From Raphanus sativus (Eukaryota > Streptophyta > Magnoliopsida > Brassicales > Brassicaceae), in assembly GCF_000801105.2 (NCBI RefSeq), contig NC_079517.1, forward strand, positions 14,322,001-14,386,000: DNA of 64,000 nucleotides. The letters are read 5' to 3'. The translations under genes and the position numbers were made by a program. Of the stretch, positions 12,290-25,800 are shown piece after piece (the first letter of the stretch is position 1; the number at the start of each line of letters is the position of its first letter). Under the pieces are notes generated by a model. The model did no database searches. It saw only the letters and a list, made by a program, of their open reading frames with translations, and had not been told where the DNA came from.

Positions 12290-13640
12290 ACTAAAGACCA
12301 CTTGGAAAGCACTGCAGAATCTCAAGTTGGGGGCTGATAGGGATCGATGGGCAATTCATCAAGATGCACATGAAGAATATGAAAGAGACCACCGTCCATG
12401 TCTGGTAGCCAAGGGAATCGATCCCTACTATCAAAACCCAGCTGGAATAAAGGTAACTCTGCCAAGAATTTGACAATTAGTTGGCAAAGTGGAAGGTCAG
12501 ATTAACAATGATGGAATAGTCAACTTCTACTTTGATAACGAACACCATCTGCTCATGTTTTGGAGAATCAGCCTTACAATAATAGAGGATGGATTGTAGC
12601 CTTGGATCGATTGAGTAATAGAAGTCACCCAACCTTCCTTAAAATCCCTTTCAAGATAAGGATCTTCAAGCTCCCTGATATATATAGATGTCAAGAGTTG
12701 ATAAGGAGTATTGGATCAAAGCTAGGACATGTGGATGAGGTATCTATTGTGGAGCCAACTAATAATAGAGAAGCTAAAGTATGGGTCAATGTGTTGATAT
12801 AATTACGCTCACAAGAACCGTTGATATAATGAAGCCGGTTGAGCTAGAATTCAGGTACAAAAGTCTCCAGAAGTTTTGCTCGCTATGTGGGAGTCTTAAG
12901 CATGGCTTTGAAATGTGTACAAGCTAAGCTACACACAGACGCAACAAAAGAAAGTATGAGCTTATGGACATAGTGACGAATACATATCTTTCTGCCACAG
13001 AACAAGATGCTGCTATCGAGGAATATAATAAAATTCGAGAAGTGGGTGAAGCATCTGGTACAACATCAGCAACTATCATGGAAACTAATAGGAGTGAACC
13101 AGTTGAAGAACATAGAGGGAAACATGAGCAAGGACAAGCAGCTAGTGCGCAAGTACAAGAGGTTCCACAGATTTTTTGCAGAATAAGCCACAGATGATGA
13201 TAGGAGACTTTAATGATATCAAGCGTCAAGATAAGAAGCAAGGGAGAGTTATAAGCTCTGTGGCTTCTTTCTCTTTATTTACTAAATGTTGTCAGTCTTG
13301 GGCATGCATGATATTAAGATCATAGGGGGAAGTTTACATGGTTTAATAAATGACAAAATACACTCTAATGAGTAGAACTAATAGGGCTGTGGCAAATTGT
13401 GATTAGTTAGAAATGTATCCGATGGGTACTATGTCTCTACTTCCTTGGATTGGCTCTGATCCCGGACCATTATTGCTTGATAATAATCATAAAAAGTGGA
13501 AGAAAGGGGAAACTTTCAGATAATTATCATTCAAGATGGTGATTAACCCCTAATTTTCAACAAGTTGTAGATCAAGTTTGTCAACAGGAGAGCACTAATC
13601 TTATTAGTGGAGACAGATCTGAAAGTTTAGTTGGCACTAC
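12290..13640 (+). pseudogene. Decayed LINE (L1-type non-LTR retrotransposon)
   Basis: Broken frames read like plant LINE proteins. At about 12560-12800 the translation contains FLKIPFKIRIFKLPDIYRC, resembling the DUF4283-type region of ORF1. At about 12830-12920 it contains a zinc knuckle spaced C-x2-C-x4-H-x4-C (within KFCSLCGSLKHGFEMC), ending at a stop. At 13198 it reads MIGDFNDIK, the endonuclease GDFN motif of ORF2, followed by RAVANCD and W-x-GSDPGPLL-like strings after frame breaks. No reverse transcriptase follows. Many stops and frameshifts show it is dead. Confidence 0.75.
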
Positions 13641-15653
13641 AGCAATAACATGGGTCATTTTGTCTTCGCTTGCACCACTTTCCAGCGTTACATGCATTGT
13701 CCACACTATTGATTATTACATGCACGTCCCAGGTTTTATCATTGCGTGAAGATACTCTCGTAAAAAGATAGTGAAGCCGTGTCAAAATAGTTAGACTAAA
13801 AAGTTGTTTTTTCTTTTAAATTTTCACATCAGCAAAAGTCGGTTTCTATACACAAACACACGTTAATTATCTATCTATAAACCATAGTGACAACTCACTT
13901 CTAGTTCCATGACGCGTATAGTCCAACACTAGGCAACACAGGTAAAGTGAAATATGAAGAAGTTAACTAAAAGAGAGTGAAGTTCTTTTTTAGATTAATT
14001 ATTCGTGAAGCCGTAGTTAAATTTATTTTAATAATTAGCATATATTCATTGGACGCCAACAAATATTTCCCAATTGCATGAAGGCAATCGGCATTTCTTA
14101 AATTCATGGATGTTTGATTATTTTTTGACATTTACAAAACTTTTATTTTTTGGAAAAGGGCTTTCAATTTACAAAACTTATTGACAGAAACTTACACCTA
14201 ACTTCATCTACTAACTTGGCCTTAGTGCCACAAAATTCACCACTTCTCATAAATACATAATTTTCTTTCGTAAGAGAAAAATAAAATATGTTAATAAAAT
14301 GAAATTTAGAGCAAACAAATTAAGTAAACAATGATAGCTTAGAATCTAGCAGTTGCAGAAAGAGAATTTAGCAATCAGTTCTTGTCTATGACGTACGAAG
14401 ATTATGACTCAAATCCAAGTTATATAACTCAAATTCCACCTTCCGTTTTCGAGAAGTTGATGGCTATCTGACCTTGTCCGGTTATCCCCTACTCTTGAAA
14501 TTGCTTAGCATTTTCCTTTCGGAAATTTATATTATACCGAAGAAAATTAAATTAAATTGCATTCAAATTTATTTACAAAATCCACTACTACATATAATTT
14601 TCTTTACGTTTTATGTTTTTAACCGTCAAGGGGAAAAATAAAATTAAAATTGTCATAACTGAAAGAGACGGAGAACCATATAAAAAACCAAAAAAATATG
14701 GACCATATATCTCAAACAAAATGAGCTTTTCGAAATAATCGAACGAATCGTTGTGAGAAAAAATAATTGTTATAACTATTGATCTGCTATCAGTCATGTA
14801 ATGCTAATTTAAACTCATTGAACTCTGAAAACAAACAAACTTTAAATTTAAGCAAAAAACAAACAAAAAAAACAGAAACAAAAAACAAAAAACAAAAAAA
14901 ACTTGATAGATTATAGGGTGACACGATGGAGTACATCAAATATTTAAATATTTAATCAAAGAAAAATGTGCTTTAGCGAAATTCTCCAATGAAAATTATG
15001 AAATCAATAGTAAAAAGGTTTAATTAACAAGAGATTGGATGTGACTTGACTTCCAATAACATTGGTGGGGTTCTATATACCTCTCCTTCTCTCACGTTAA
15101 AAATATCATAAGGCATTGTCACGGTCTCACTCGTTCTTAAGTTTCTCATGTGCACACATGCCCTTCCATGTGGATCACTCAATAAATCAAACCCTTTTCT
15201 ATCTACACAAGCCAGTCATTAATTATTGTTCAGCACTCCAAGATGAGATTTTGAGTGACTAAAATTAAAGATATTAAAACGATAGAATTGAATAGAAAAG
15301 GATACACAGATTGTGTATAGAAAAACCGGCGATTGAATTTTAAAACGATGTTGGTGTGATGGCATTCATATAAATGTGTATATGTAGGGACTTATACAAA
15401 TGGAACTTAGGAAACATGTGAGAGAATTGAATATATCGAGAAATAATGACTAGTGAGCTTATAAAGCATAAACCATATCATGGAGTTTCCAAGAGATGAT
15501 TTAGGGGAAAGTAATATTCGAACCTAACAGGCTTACCAAATGCCCAAATATGGTTTTAAAGACTATATAATCTGGGCCCATTTTATAAGAATCTCATGGA
15601 CATCTCTAAAAGAAACTAACATATTTCAAAACATGTTAATTTGTGACATAAAA
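13641..15653. other. Gap without a gene
   Basis: No supported gene or element. An A-rich tract of AAACA/AAAAAC repeats is found at about 14855-14902. Confidence 0.4.
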
Positions 15654-15738
15654 TGGGGTGAGAGAGGCTCAAACTCTCGACCTCAGGATCACTCAATAGC
15701 TATCAGACCTACGCGCTAGCCAACTGCACCACCACCCC
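15654..15738 (-). tRNA. Elongator tRNA-Met-derived gene with anticodon changed to GAT; intron-containing, possibly a pseudogene
   Basis: On the minus strand the sequence starts GGGGTGGTGGTGCAGTTGGC and ends CTCTCTCACCCCA, folding into an acceptor stem GGGGTGG/TCACCCC, a D arm, and a T arm GAGAG/CTCTC. Total length is 85 nt, about 12 more than a mature tRNA, matching the short intron known in plant elongator tRNA-Met. At positions 32-38 the loop reads CTGATAG, giving anticodon GAT instead of CAT. The T loop reads TTTGAGC, with the conserved C56 replaced by T. The B-box change argues for lowered transcription. TTTT follows just downstream as a possible Pol III terminator. Confidence 0.75.
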
Positions 15739-16899
15739 AGATGTTTTCTTTTGATTTTCAATACCTTAGGAATTGTGTTAGAGCATGATTAACACCGGTT
15801 TTTTAGCCGGGGTTTTTAACTCATGATTTGACATTTTTAAAAATAATTTTCGGTTAAGAGAAAGTTCTTAGGACATATTTATTGCAGGGTTCTTAGAATG
15901 GAGTTTTAACGTAATGTAAGAATCGTTTCTTAACTTTTAATTAAAAAAACTAAGAACCGTCTTTTAAAATTAATAGAATACTGATGTCCCGACCAAATGT
16001 ATATGCAACTGAATCCAAACGAACGGAATTTAAAATACAACATTTTTACATCTATCGTCATTTTAGAATAAAAATATAAGAATTACGAATTATTAAAAAA
16101 TATCAACAACAAAGGAAGTAAATTTTGAAAATGATTCTCTTTGGGAAGCCATACTTGTTACGGGAGCATCCAATATAATTGTTTTTGTTGGCGAAAGTCA
16201 TCTCATGTAATCTAAGAACGTAAAATTTGGATTACACACCAACTAACATGGCTTGAAACCACATTATGTGATGCATTTAATAAGTATATGCGACCACCTT
16301 ACTTAACATTTCACCGCCCCAAAAAAGTATTAGACCATCTATTTAGTATTGCACTAGTCACTGAATTTGGATAATTAAATAAGGGGATGATTACATGATC
16401 TCCTTCTTTTTCTACTATATAATATTTATGACTTTTAATTATAGATTCTGAATAGTAACTACGGTTTAGTTTCAAAAAAAAAAAAGAATAGTAACTACGG
16501 TTTTGATAATATAAATGATGCATAATGAAAATATGATACGGTCCAACCGCAGTTCATGAGTTATGCGGGATAAATACGGCTTTGATAGAATATGTGGTAC
16601 ATGTTTAATTGGTGAAAAATATTTTGTGGTTTTACTAATAAATATAAAAATGTAAAATGTTATTAAAATTCTTTTTATTTACAATTTTTATTTTTAATTC
16701 AAATTTAAAATAAAAAAAATCTTGTAATTGGACTCGGATCATCAGTTTTGAAGAATTTGATTATTTTTTTGACCAGAATTTTTTTGCTTAACTCAAATAC
16801 GGTTTTTATCATAACTCGTAATCGAATAGAGGAACGAATCATGACAGTTCGATCGGACAGTCCGTTCAAAATAGTTAAAATTAAATATAACTAATATGT

Positions 16900-16932
<33 letters not shown>

Positions 16933-18209
16933 TTTTTTTTTTTAAATGATATTTTATTTAATAATCAGACAAAAACACACAGCCTAATCCACATGAATCA
17001 AATTTTATAAAAATGAACAGTTTTTATATCTAAATACTAAAAAACAAAAAAAAACAAAATTAGCCCTGACCTGGAAATGAAACTTATTAATCTATATAAT
17101 AAAATATAGTATGCAATACATTTATTTATTAAATAATTGTTATTAAAAGTAAAGATAATCGTTTTGAGCATATCTGTTTTAATTATTTAAATATTTTTTT
17201 ATCTTTAGTTTAATTTTCATATAATATAATAAACAAAACGTAGTACATGACAATACAGTTACACAAAACACAGCATAATAAAACACAATGCACAGCAAGT
17301 GCATTATTTGAAAATGTAAACAAAAATATTTTTTTTTGGTTTTAGGAAAATGCGGTATTGAACCTAAAACATACCGTCAATTGAATTTTCTTTGATTGGT
17401 AACACATATTCAATTCCACTAATATGATTGTAAATACGCCCCGCACTCAAGCGCCCTTTAATTGCCATAGTTTCATAGTTGTAAGTTGTAACTATATATG
17501 GAAGATGAGAAATCGTCAAAGGGGTCTATCCGAAAGTCAAGACCCTCTTCGTCAATATTTTGATTTATTTTTTCATTCATGGTTTGGTGGAAAGAATAAT
17601 GGACTTCCACTAATCATGAAAACTCAGTAGAGAATCTGTTGAGCTTAGTCATTAAATAAATACACAAACACATCCACACTTTACATTATTTCTTACAATA
17701 TGATAGAGTGCAGCAGCTAACATATTGTATATTGTATTATATAATATGATGATCGGGTTGTCAGATTAAGATGGCTACACATGTCCTTCTTTATGAATTA
17801 TATACCCAAATCAGACTATAGGATCAGGACTTATTCCTTAACATATATTGATACTAAAGAAGAGAATTGTAGAACTGTATTAAATCTATTGATAACAGAA
17901 AGAATGTAATTCTAAACTCCAGACTGTTTTTTCGTCCGTTCATAGCTTTCCAGTAAGCTAATGATTAAAGGAAAGGTTAAGTACATGTTAGCATGAGAGA
18001 ATAAGGAACAACTTCCATTATTCAATTATTTTATATGTGCATTTAAATTAATATTGTAAAATTAATATATTAATTTTAGTGTTGTAACTTATAAGAAACT
18101 AATCTATTTTCAGTAGATGTATTACACGAAACCTGTAGAGACAAGCAGGAGAAAGATAACAAGAGACCACCAACTCAAAAGAGAACATGAGAAAAGATAA
18201 AACAAAGTA
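15739..18209. other. Gap without a recognised gene
   Basis: AT-rich. An (AT)n microsatellite lies at about 16903-16930. A 68-codon frame at 17424-17630 encodes RNRQRGLSESQDPLRQYFD and FFHSWFGGKNNGLP, better-looking than random frames here but not recognised and not supported as a gene. Confidence 0.4.
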
Positions 18210-19004
18210 TCTATCTTATTAAAACAGAAGTACACATATAGAATACCCTTTAATTTTCATTGTTATTTACAATTGTATGCCACTGAGAATTAAATTGAAT
18301 TTCCTATTTTAATGTTTGTCTTTTTCAGTTATATTAATGTGTTTCTTTTTCTTTCCTATTTTAATGCTTGTCTTTTTCAGTTTAGATTAATGTATTTTTT
18401 TTCTTTCCTATTTTAATATTTGTCTTTTTAATTAGATTAATGTATTTTATTTTTTATTCTTCAACAATTAATGATATTTTAAAGTTGTTATTTTTTGTCA
18501 ACTTAAAATTGTCTAAACTATTTAAAAATATAAAATAGTCAAAACTAAACATATAAAGTAGATAAACAATAATCAAACACCAAAAATATTTAAAATATAT
18601 ATTTATTCTTCATCCAAATATTGAAGTTCAACCTGTTTTTATTTTTAATTTAGATATTTTGGCTTACATTACTCAAATTTATATGTTTTGAGAAATTTAA
18701 AGTATATATAAATTTTGAAAATTTTAAAACAATTCAAATGGATTATCGGTATTCGAACCGAACCCGCAAATATCCGAATCAAACCGAAACCAAAATTTAT
18801 AAATATTTGAATTTTGCTGAAATCTTTAAACCCGGGAATCTCAAACCCAAATAGATTTTAACCGAATCAGTGGGTATTCAAATACACATTCCTAATATAG
18901 TCAATGTAAAAGGATAAAATATTACAAATACATCATTTAGTATAAATAAATAAAAACTAAAATAGAAAATTAATACATGTACGGTCGCACGGATCAAAAT
19001 CTAA
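18210..19004 (+). mobile_element. Non-autonomous Helitron, 795 bp
   Basis: The 5' end TCTATCTTATTAAAACAGAA preceded by A and the 3' end GGATCAAAATCTAA followed by T satisfy the Helitron A|TC...CTRR|T rule and resemble Arabidopsis ATREP ends. A GC-rich stretch (ACGGTCGCACGGATC) sits where the terminator hairpin is expected. Three tandem-like units of CTTTCCTATTTTAATG-TTGTCTTTTT lie at about 18300-18430. No coding sequence. Confidence 0.75.
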
Positions 19005-19463
19005 TTAAACTTATAACACAGCTGTAATTTGACATGATCCGCATATTACTAAATGTACTACAGTGAATTAAGAAATATTATCCTATTTAATATCATTTTT
19101 TTTTTTTTTTTGTAAACTTAAGAAAAATATTATCTTATAGTGAATTAAGAAAAAAAATACTATCCTAGATATTCCCCTAATCAGATACACTTTTACTATA
19201 TATAAAAAAAATCAAAAGGTGTTACAAGAAAAAGAAATATATATATAAAAAATCAAAATGTTCAATAATATATTTCTCTAATAATGACATTATATTATAA
19301 TATATATTTTCCTTCTAAATCCTTGACTGAATAACGTAAAATCCAGTATTACCATTTATAATTTAGATTCTTTAAAATCGACACTTGATTATAGAGAAGA
19401 ATAGTTGTGGAGGAGCTATAATGTTCAAACCTGGCAAATTAGACAGCGGAGATATACTCAAGT

Positions 19464-19464
<1 letters not shown>
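19005..19464. other. Upstream region of the RRM gene
   Basis: AT-rich, with T runs and ATATATATA strings. No gene. Likely includes distal promoter of the downstream RRM gene. Confidence 0.4.

Positions 19465-19555
<91 letters not shown>
19465..19555 (+). repeat. (CT)45 microsatellite in the RRM gene leader/promoter
   Basis: An uninterrupted run of CT dinucleotides about 91 bp long, ending some 260 bp before the RRM start codon. Pyrimidine-rich CT tracts are common in plant core promoters and leaders, but this one is exceptionally long and should be length-polymorphic. The long Ser-Leu and Glu-Arg open frames across it are artefacts. Confidence 0.95.
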
Positions 19556-19558
<3 letters not shown>

Positions 19559-19813
19559 AAACCCCCCAATCACTATTATCTTATTCATTCTCTCTCTTCG
19601 TATGTGTAGAGTCGGAGTCAAACACGATATCGTTTCAAGGGTGCAAATTGCAACCTTTTGATTGGTCTCACTTCTCTCTGCCCAACCAAAACAACATTTG
19701 GTGATATAAAGAAAGTAAAGAAGCTAAGTTTTTTTTTCTTTTTTTTTTGAAAAATAAAGAAGCTAAGTTTGTACACACAAATCTTCTTTCGTTTATTTCT
19801 TCTAATAAAGCAA

Positions 19814-22800
19814 ATGTATCAAACGAGCTATTACCGATCACCTTTTGGAGAAACGACTTACACCAAAGTGTTCGTTGGAGGATTAGCATGGGAAACTCCC
19901 ACCGAAGAAATGCGTCGTTACTTTGATCAGTTCGGAGAGATTCTTGAAGCCGTCATCTTAACTGATAAGAACACCGGCAAATCTAAAGGCTACGGTTTCG
20001 TAAGTTCTTTTTCTTGAATCTTCACACTCACACTCAGTGTCGGTATGAAATTTTTAAAAATTTCATAATATCTTATGTTCAAATAAAAATTTGTGTTCTT
20101 GTTCTTTATGTAAATTTTGTATAATGTTCTACTACATATAATTAAAATTATCGTATAAAATCCTGATGTCTTAAGCGACGGATTCCTTTGTCTATCCTTC
20201 GAACCTGGTCTACTCACACTATTTGATTAATGGTTTATTTTGGTATTTTTCCGATCGTTATTTAGAGTATCTCCAATGTATTATTCCAAATTTTACTTCA
20301 AAATGACGCAACTCTAAAATAGAGTGATGTTTTACTCCAATGTATTACTCCATTTTTTACTCCAAAAATAGTTAATAATTGTTAATAATATCTTATATTT
20401 ATAAAAATTTACTAATTAACCCCAACTATTTTATGTTTGCAAAAATATTTTAAAATATAATTTTTTTAAATTAAACATTTATTATTAAAAGGTTCAAAAA
20501 TCATAAAAATAGAATAAAACATAATGTATAAGTTGGTTCAATAATAAGCATTAGAATATTTTTTCACAAATGATCGATTAATGCATTTCGTAATGAAAAA
20601 TGAGTTTCTTTATCTTTGATATTCCTAAATCGAGTAAATTTTTTTTGAAATCGAACATTTAAATCACTTATTTTATGTTATTTTTATTTTATATTATTTT
20701 GTTATTTAATTATGTTATGCATTTTATGTCAAATAATTAAATAATAAAATAACTTATTTTCATGTTGTTATATCATTTTAAAATATTATTTAAGTAAGAA
20801 ATAAGAATATTAAAGATTTAAAGGACTATTTCATAAATAAAAAAGTTCAACTCTAAAATAGAGTAATGTGTAAGATTACTCCATAAATAAAGTAACCCTA
20901 ACCATTACTCCATTTTGGAGTTGGAAATGGAGTGGGGTTGGAGATGATTTTACTCCAAAATGATATTTGGACTAGAAAATAGAATAGGATCGAAGATGCT
21001 CTTAGGTGACGTTCCAGGAGGCTGATTCTGCCACCATAGCCGTGGCAGATCCTAATCCATTGATCGACGGGAGAAAAGCCAATTGTAATATTGCTTCTTT
21101 TGGACGGCCTCGACCATCTCCACCTAGAGGTTTGTGTTTCAAACTATTTTTATTGTTGATGATTATCTCTTATTTGATGATTTTTGTTTTCATCTTTGCT
21201 TATTAATATTGTTTGGTACGTTATCAAGAGAATAGTTTATCTTTTTGTTGTTCGTCTTTTATCATGTAACGTTAACGATATTAGCTGTAACCTTTGAAAT
21301 AATTAGAATAAGTACATTGTTCAATGATGTTTGTTCATTGATGTTATGTGCGTAGTGTAGATATACAAAAAAAATGTGACGGACCAATCTTTTTTTTTAA
21401 TAGACTACAAACTCTTGTTAAAAATAATTCTTCCAAAAAAAAATATCATAGAAATTTAGAAATGCTAATTTTGAATACTAGAGTACCAATGTGAATTCCA
21501 TAACAGATATTTTTGTGTGTCTCTTTCATTATAGGGCAAACAAGAAGTCCGAGTCAGTACCAAAGTGAAGGACCATCAGCCTATACGAGGATGGCTGCAC
21601 CGCTGCCACCGGCTGCAGCTGCCCACCAGCTCATGTATCCTTCCTATGGGTGAGTTAGTATATATTTTTCTTTATTAACTGGCTCCAATGATTCAAAACC
21701 TCACGTACATAGTCTAGGAGAGAACTATAAATGTTTTGCATAGATACGGAGATGATGGTCCGTTGCGATTAAAATGGTAGGAGACAATTTAATGCGTCCC
21801 TGGAGCCACTTGTTGTCAGGCTGTAAATATCATAACATGAATATATAGAGATATTAAAGCCTGCATTATATCGAAATATAAAAAGAAAGTCCCCTAGGAG
21901 TTGATAAACCCTTAACGTGCAAGAGGGTAAGACTAAAAGAAGATACAAATTAGAAAGTGTTTTATATAAGGGACACTTTATATAATAATGTTTCAAATAC
22001 AATATTTAACAAGTAATTTTCCGAATATTTGTTATAAATTAAGGGACATTGAATTCTTCGTTTTTCAGGTACACCTATAACCCTGATCAATACCACCCAG
22101 TCAGTTTCTCTTTCTCTCCCCCTACATTCTTATGATACAGACGCACATATATACACTGACATACCCAACATAAACATAAAACAAAATCGAGTTTAATCTT
22201 GAAATGCAAGATACGAAGTTAATAATGGGATTTTACGTACAATGTATGCTGCACATGTCGACCACTTACATAATGCATTAAAAACATTAGCACATGCATG
22301 TTTGTTGTAACACATATGAGGATGATCATATTATATACGCATGCTACAGGCACTGTACAACATACAGTTGCAACAAGCACAGTACTATTATCAACAGCAG
22401 CAACAACTATATGGAGGAGGAGCAACATCACCATCTGCAGCAACCATAATGCCTTCTCCTTACTATTACGACTATTCTCTTCAAACTCCTAGAGTGCCAT
22501 ACCAACACCATCATCCTCATCTTCCTCAACCGCACAACCCTCAACAACAACAGCATCAACGGTTTACTTCTCCTTCTTTCCTCGTTTACCCATCCAGTTC
22601 ATCTTTTTCACCTCCTCTCCAAGGATTACTTTCTTCTTCCGAAGGTGCGTATTTACCTTCTTTTTACTATTTTTACCTGCTATCAATCCTACATTTAAAG
22701 TGAAAAGACGATGATAAAATTTTCACAAGAATTCTTAAAAGTGATAAATATATTGATTGCTGACCTAGTAAATTAAATATGTTTGTTGTCACCGCTTGTC

Positions 22801-25800
22801 AATAGAAAAAAATGTCATTTGAAATAGGTTAGGAAGAGTCATTTACGTGTTAGAAACCGAATTTTGAATTAAGATTTAGTCTAACTTGATAACTGACATG
22901 GGTACAGTGTAGTCATCTCGAGAGTACGTTTTTAAAAAGCCTAAATCTGAACTAAGATGTGGTCCAATCTAATGAGTAATCGAAATGGGTCAAATCATTC
23001 ACAAATTCGTTTTAAAATTAGTGAAAATCTTTTTGATCATTCATGCACGTACATTGATTTCAATGTTGTTCCAAACTTACAAAGAAACAAATCAATTAAG
23101 CACTCTATTAAGTAAAAAAAAATAGGGGTATGGGTTTCGACCAAATAGGTGAAGAAATAGAAAAGAAAAGGAGGTGAATTATAGAGATAATGACATATAT
23201 TTTAGAGATAATGATGTACTTTATATTAGTAGTTATCTTTAGTACGTCGGTTATGACCACCACTTGTATATATACTCTGTTTCTATGTTAATACAAGATA
23301 CACTTTCCTAAATCTCATATGATATCAGACTTAAACGATCTCTGAACCAATTTTTTTTTCTAAACGCTTCCGCATACAATTTTTTTTTCTACTCGTGATT
23401 GAATCATGGCTTCTACCTCTTCTTCTGCTACCTCTGATGTTACTGGTTCTCTTCCACCTGAGAATCAAACTTCATCTGCTTCTACCGTTATTACTCCTTA
23501 CAAACTTCATCCTTCTGATAATCCGGGTGTTCTGATCACAGCTGTTATTCTTCGTGGCGACAATTATTCTGAGTGGGCTACAGAGTTTTGGAACTCTCTT
23601 CAAGCCAAACAGAAGATTGGTTTTCTTGATGGCTCTATTGTTAAACCTACTACGAATCCAGATCTCTCTCTGTGGACAGCAGTGAACTCTATGATTGTTG
23701 GTTGGATGCGCACCTCCATTGACCCTACCGTACGCTCCACGGTTAGTCATGTTCCTGATGCATACTTGTTGTGGGAGTCTCTCAAGAGACGCTTCTCCGT
23801 GAAGAACGCAGTTCGGAAACATCTTCTACAGGACGACATTACCAATTGCAAACAAGATGGAGAGACTGTCTTAAAATATTATGGTAGGCTTTCAAAGCTC
23901 TAGGAAGAACTGCAAAACTTTCAGACCTCGCAAACATGTTCATGTGCGGCCTCTGCAACTATAGACCGGGAGAAAGAAGAAGCTAAACTTCACAAATTCT
24001 TGTTTGGACTAGATGACTCCCGTTTTAGCGCCATTCGATCTCAAATAATTGATGAAGAACCTCTTCCTGATCTGAACTCAGTCTACTCTCGTGTTATACG
24101 AGCTGAGCAACTACTTCATTCGTCTCGATCTACTGAGTTGAAGCAAGACATTGTGGGTTTCTCGGCTAAAATAGAGCCCAACTCCTCTGCTTTCTCGGCT
24201 GCTACTACTACTACTCCTCCTCGAAGTCGTGATCCAAACAGATTTTGCACTCACTGCAATCGCAAAGGACATGAGGCTTCTGAATGTTTCCTACTTCATG
24301 GCTACCCAGACTGGTATAATGAGCAGCAACAACGTACCTCCGACACTAATGCGAGAGGTCGCGGTGGTCGTGGAGCTCCCAACTCCAGTCGTGGACGTGG
24401 TCGATCTAACTCTACTCGTGGTGTCTCTGGCAACACTGCAGCTTCTTCCGATCAGATTGCTTCACTGATCAACCTTCTTCAGCAACAACAGACCCAGCTC
24501 TCCTCTGATCGTATGTCCGGTAAAACAAAATTATCTGATGTTATTATTGATACATGGGCTTCACATCACATGACTGGTGATATTAGTCTCCTTCGTGATG
24601 TCCACGATATTAACCCATCAGCAGTTCTGTTTCCAAACGGACGGGCATCTCGTGCTACACAATCGGGCACTTTACAAATAAGCAAAGATCATTTTTTACT
24701 TGATGTGCTTTATGTGCCTGATTTTAATTGCACCTTGATTTCTGTTTCGAAACTTCTCAAACAGACAGGATGTATTGCAATCTTTACTGACACTTTGTAT
24801 GTTTTACATGACCGTTTTACGAGGACCCTGATTGGAGCAGGTGAAGAGCGAGAGGGTGTGTATTACTTCACGGGTGTCACAGTGGCTACTGCTAATCGGA
24901 CTTCAAAAGCTCAGTTGTCTTCTTCGGTTCTTTGGCATAGAAGATTGGGTCACCCTTCCTATCAAGTGTTATCTTCATTACCGGCTTTAGATAGTTTTCA
25001 GTTTGATTTTGAACACGCTAGTCCGTGTGAGATTTGTTTTCGTGCTAAACAGACTAGAGATGTTTTTAAAGAAAGTTTTAATAAAGCAGAGGAACCTTTT
25101 GCATTAATTCACTGTGATGTTTGGGGGCCTTACCGAACTCCAGCTTCTTGTGGCTCAGTTTACTTTCTTACGATTGTTGATGACTTTTCTAGAGCCGTAT
25201 GGATTCATCTCATGCTAGAAAAATCAGAGGATCCACGTCTGATTCAGAACTTTTGTGCAATGAGTGTTCGTCAATTTGATAAAACAGTCAAGACATTTCG
25301 TACAGATAACGGCACATAATTCTCTCCTCTTAAAACTTACTTTCGCCATGAAGGTATACAACATCAGACGTCTTGTGTCGCCACACCTCAACAAAATGCG
25401 CGAGTTGAAAGGAAACATCGACATATCTTAAACGTCGCGCGCGCTTGTCTCTTTCAAGCAAGACTTCCAGTCATGTTCTGGGGGCAGAGCATTCTCACTG
25501 CTGCACATCTCATAAATAGAACTCCTACACGATTACTTGGTGGCAAATGTCCCTATGAAATAATCTACGGCAAACCTCCTAAATATGAGTCTCTTCGTGT
25601 CTTTGGTTGTCTATGCTTTGCACAACGTCAACCTCGTACGAAGGATAAGTTTGGTGATAGAAGCCGCAAATGCATCTTTGTTGGCTACCCTTACGGTAAT
25701 AAAGCCTGGAACGTCTTTGATCCCTCTACCTCTGAATTCTTCACTTGTCGAGATGTCATCTTTGTTGAGGATCAGTTTCCCGGTTTTACTATCGAAGAAC

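Noticed and set aside
17424..17630. 68-codon frame with LSESQDPLRQYFDLFFHSWF
   Set aside because: Composition looks protein-like but there is no recognisable family, promoter or partner exon; left unannotated as a gene.
19372..19704. Ser-Leu and Arg-Glu repeat proteins on both strands
   Set aside because: They are translations of the (CT)45 microsatellite.
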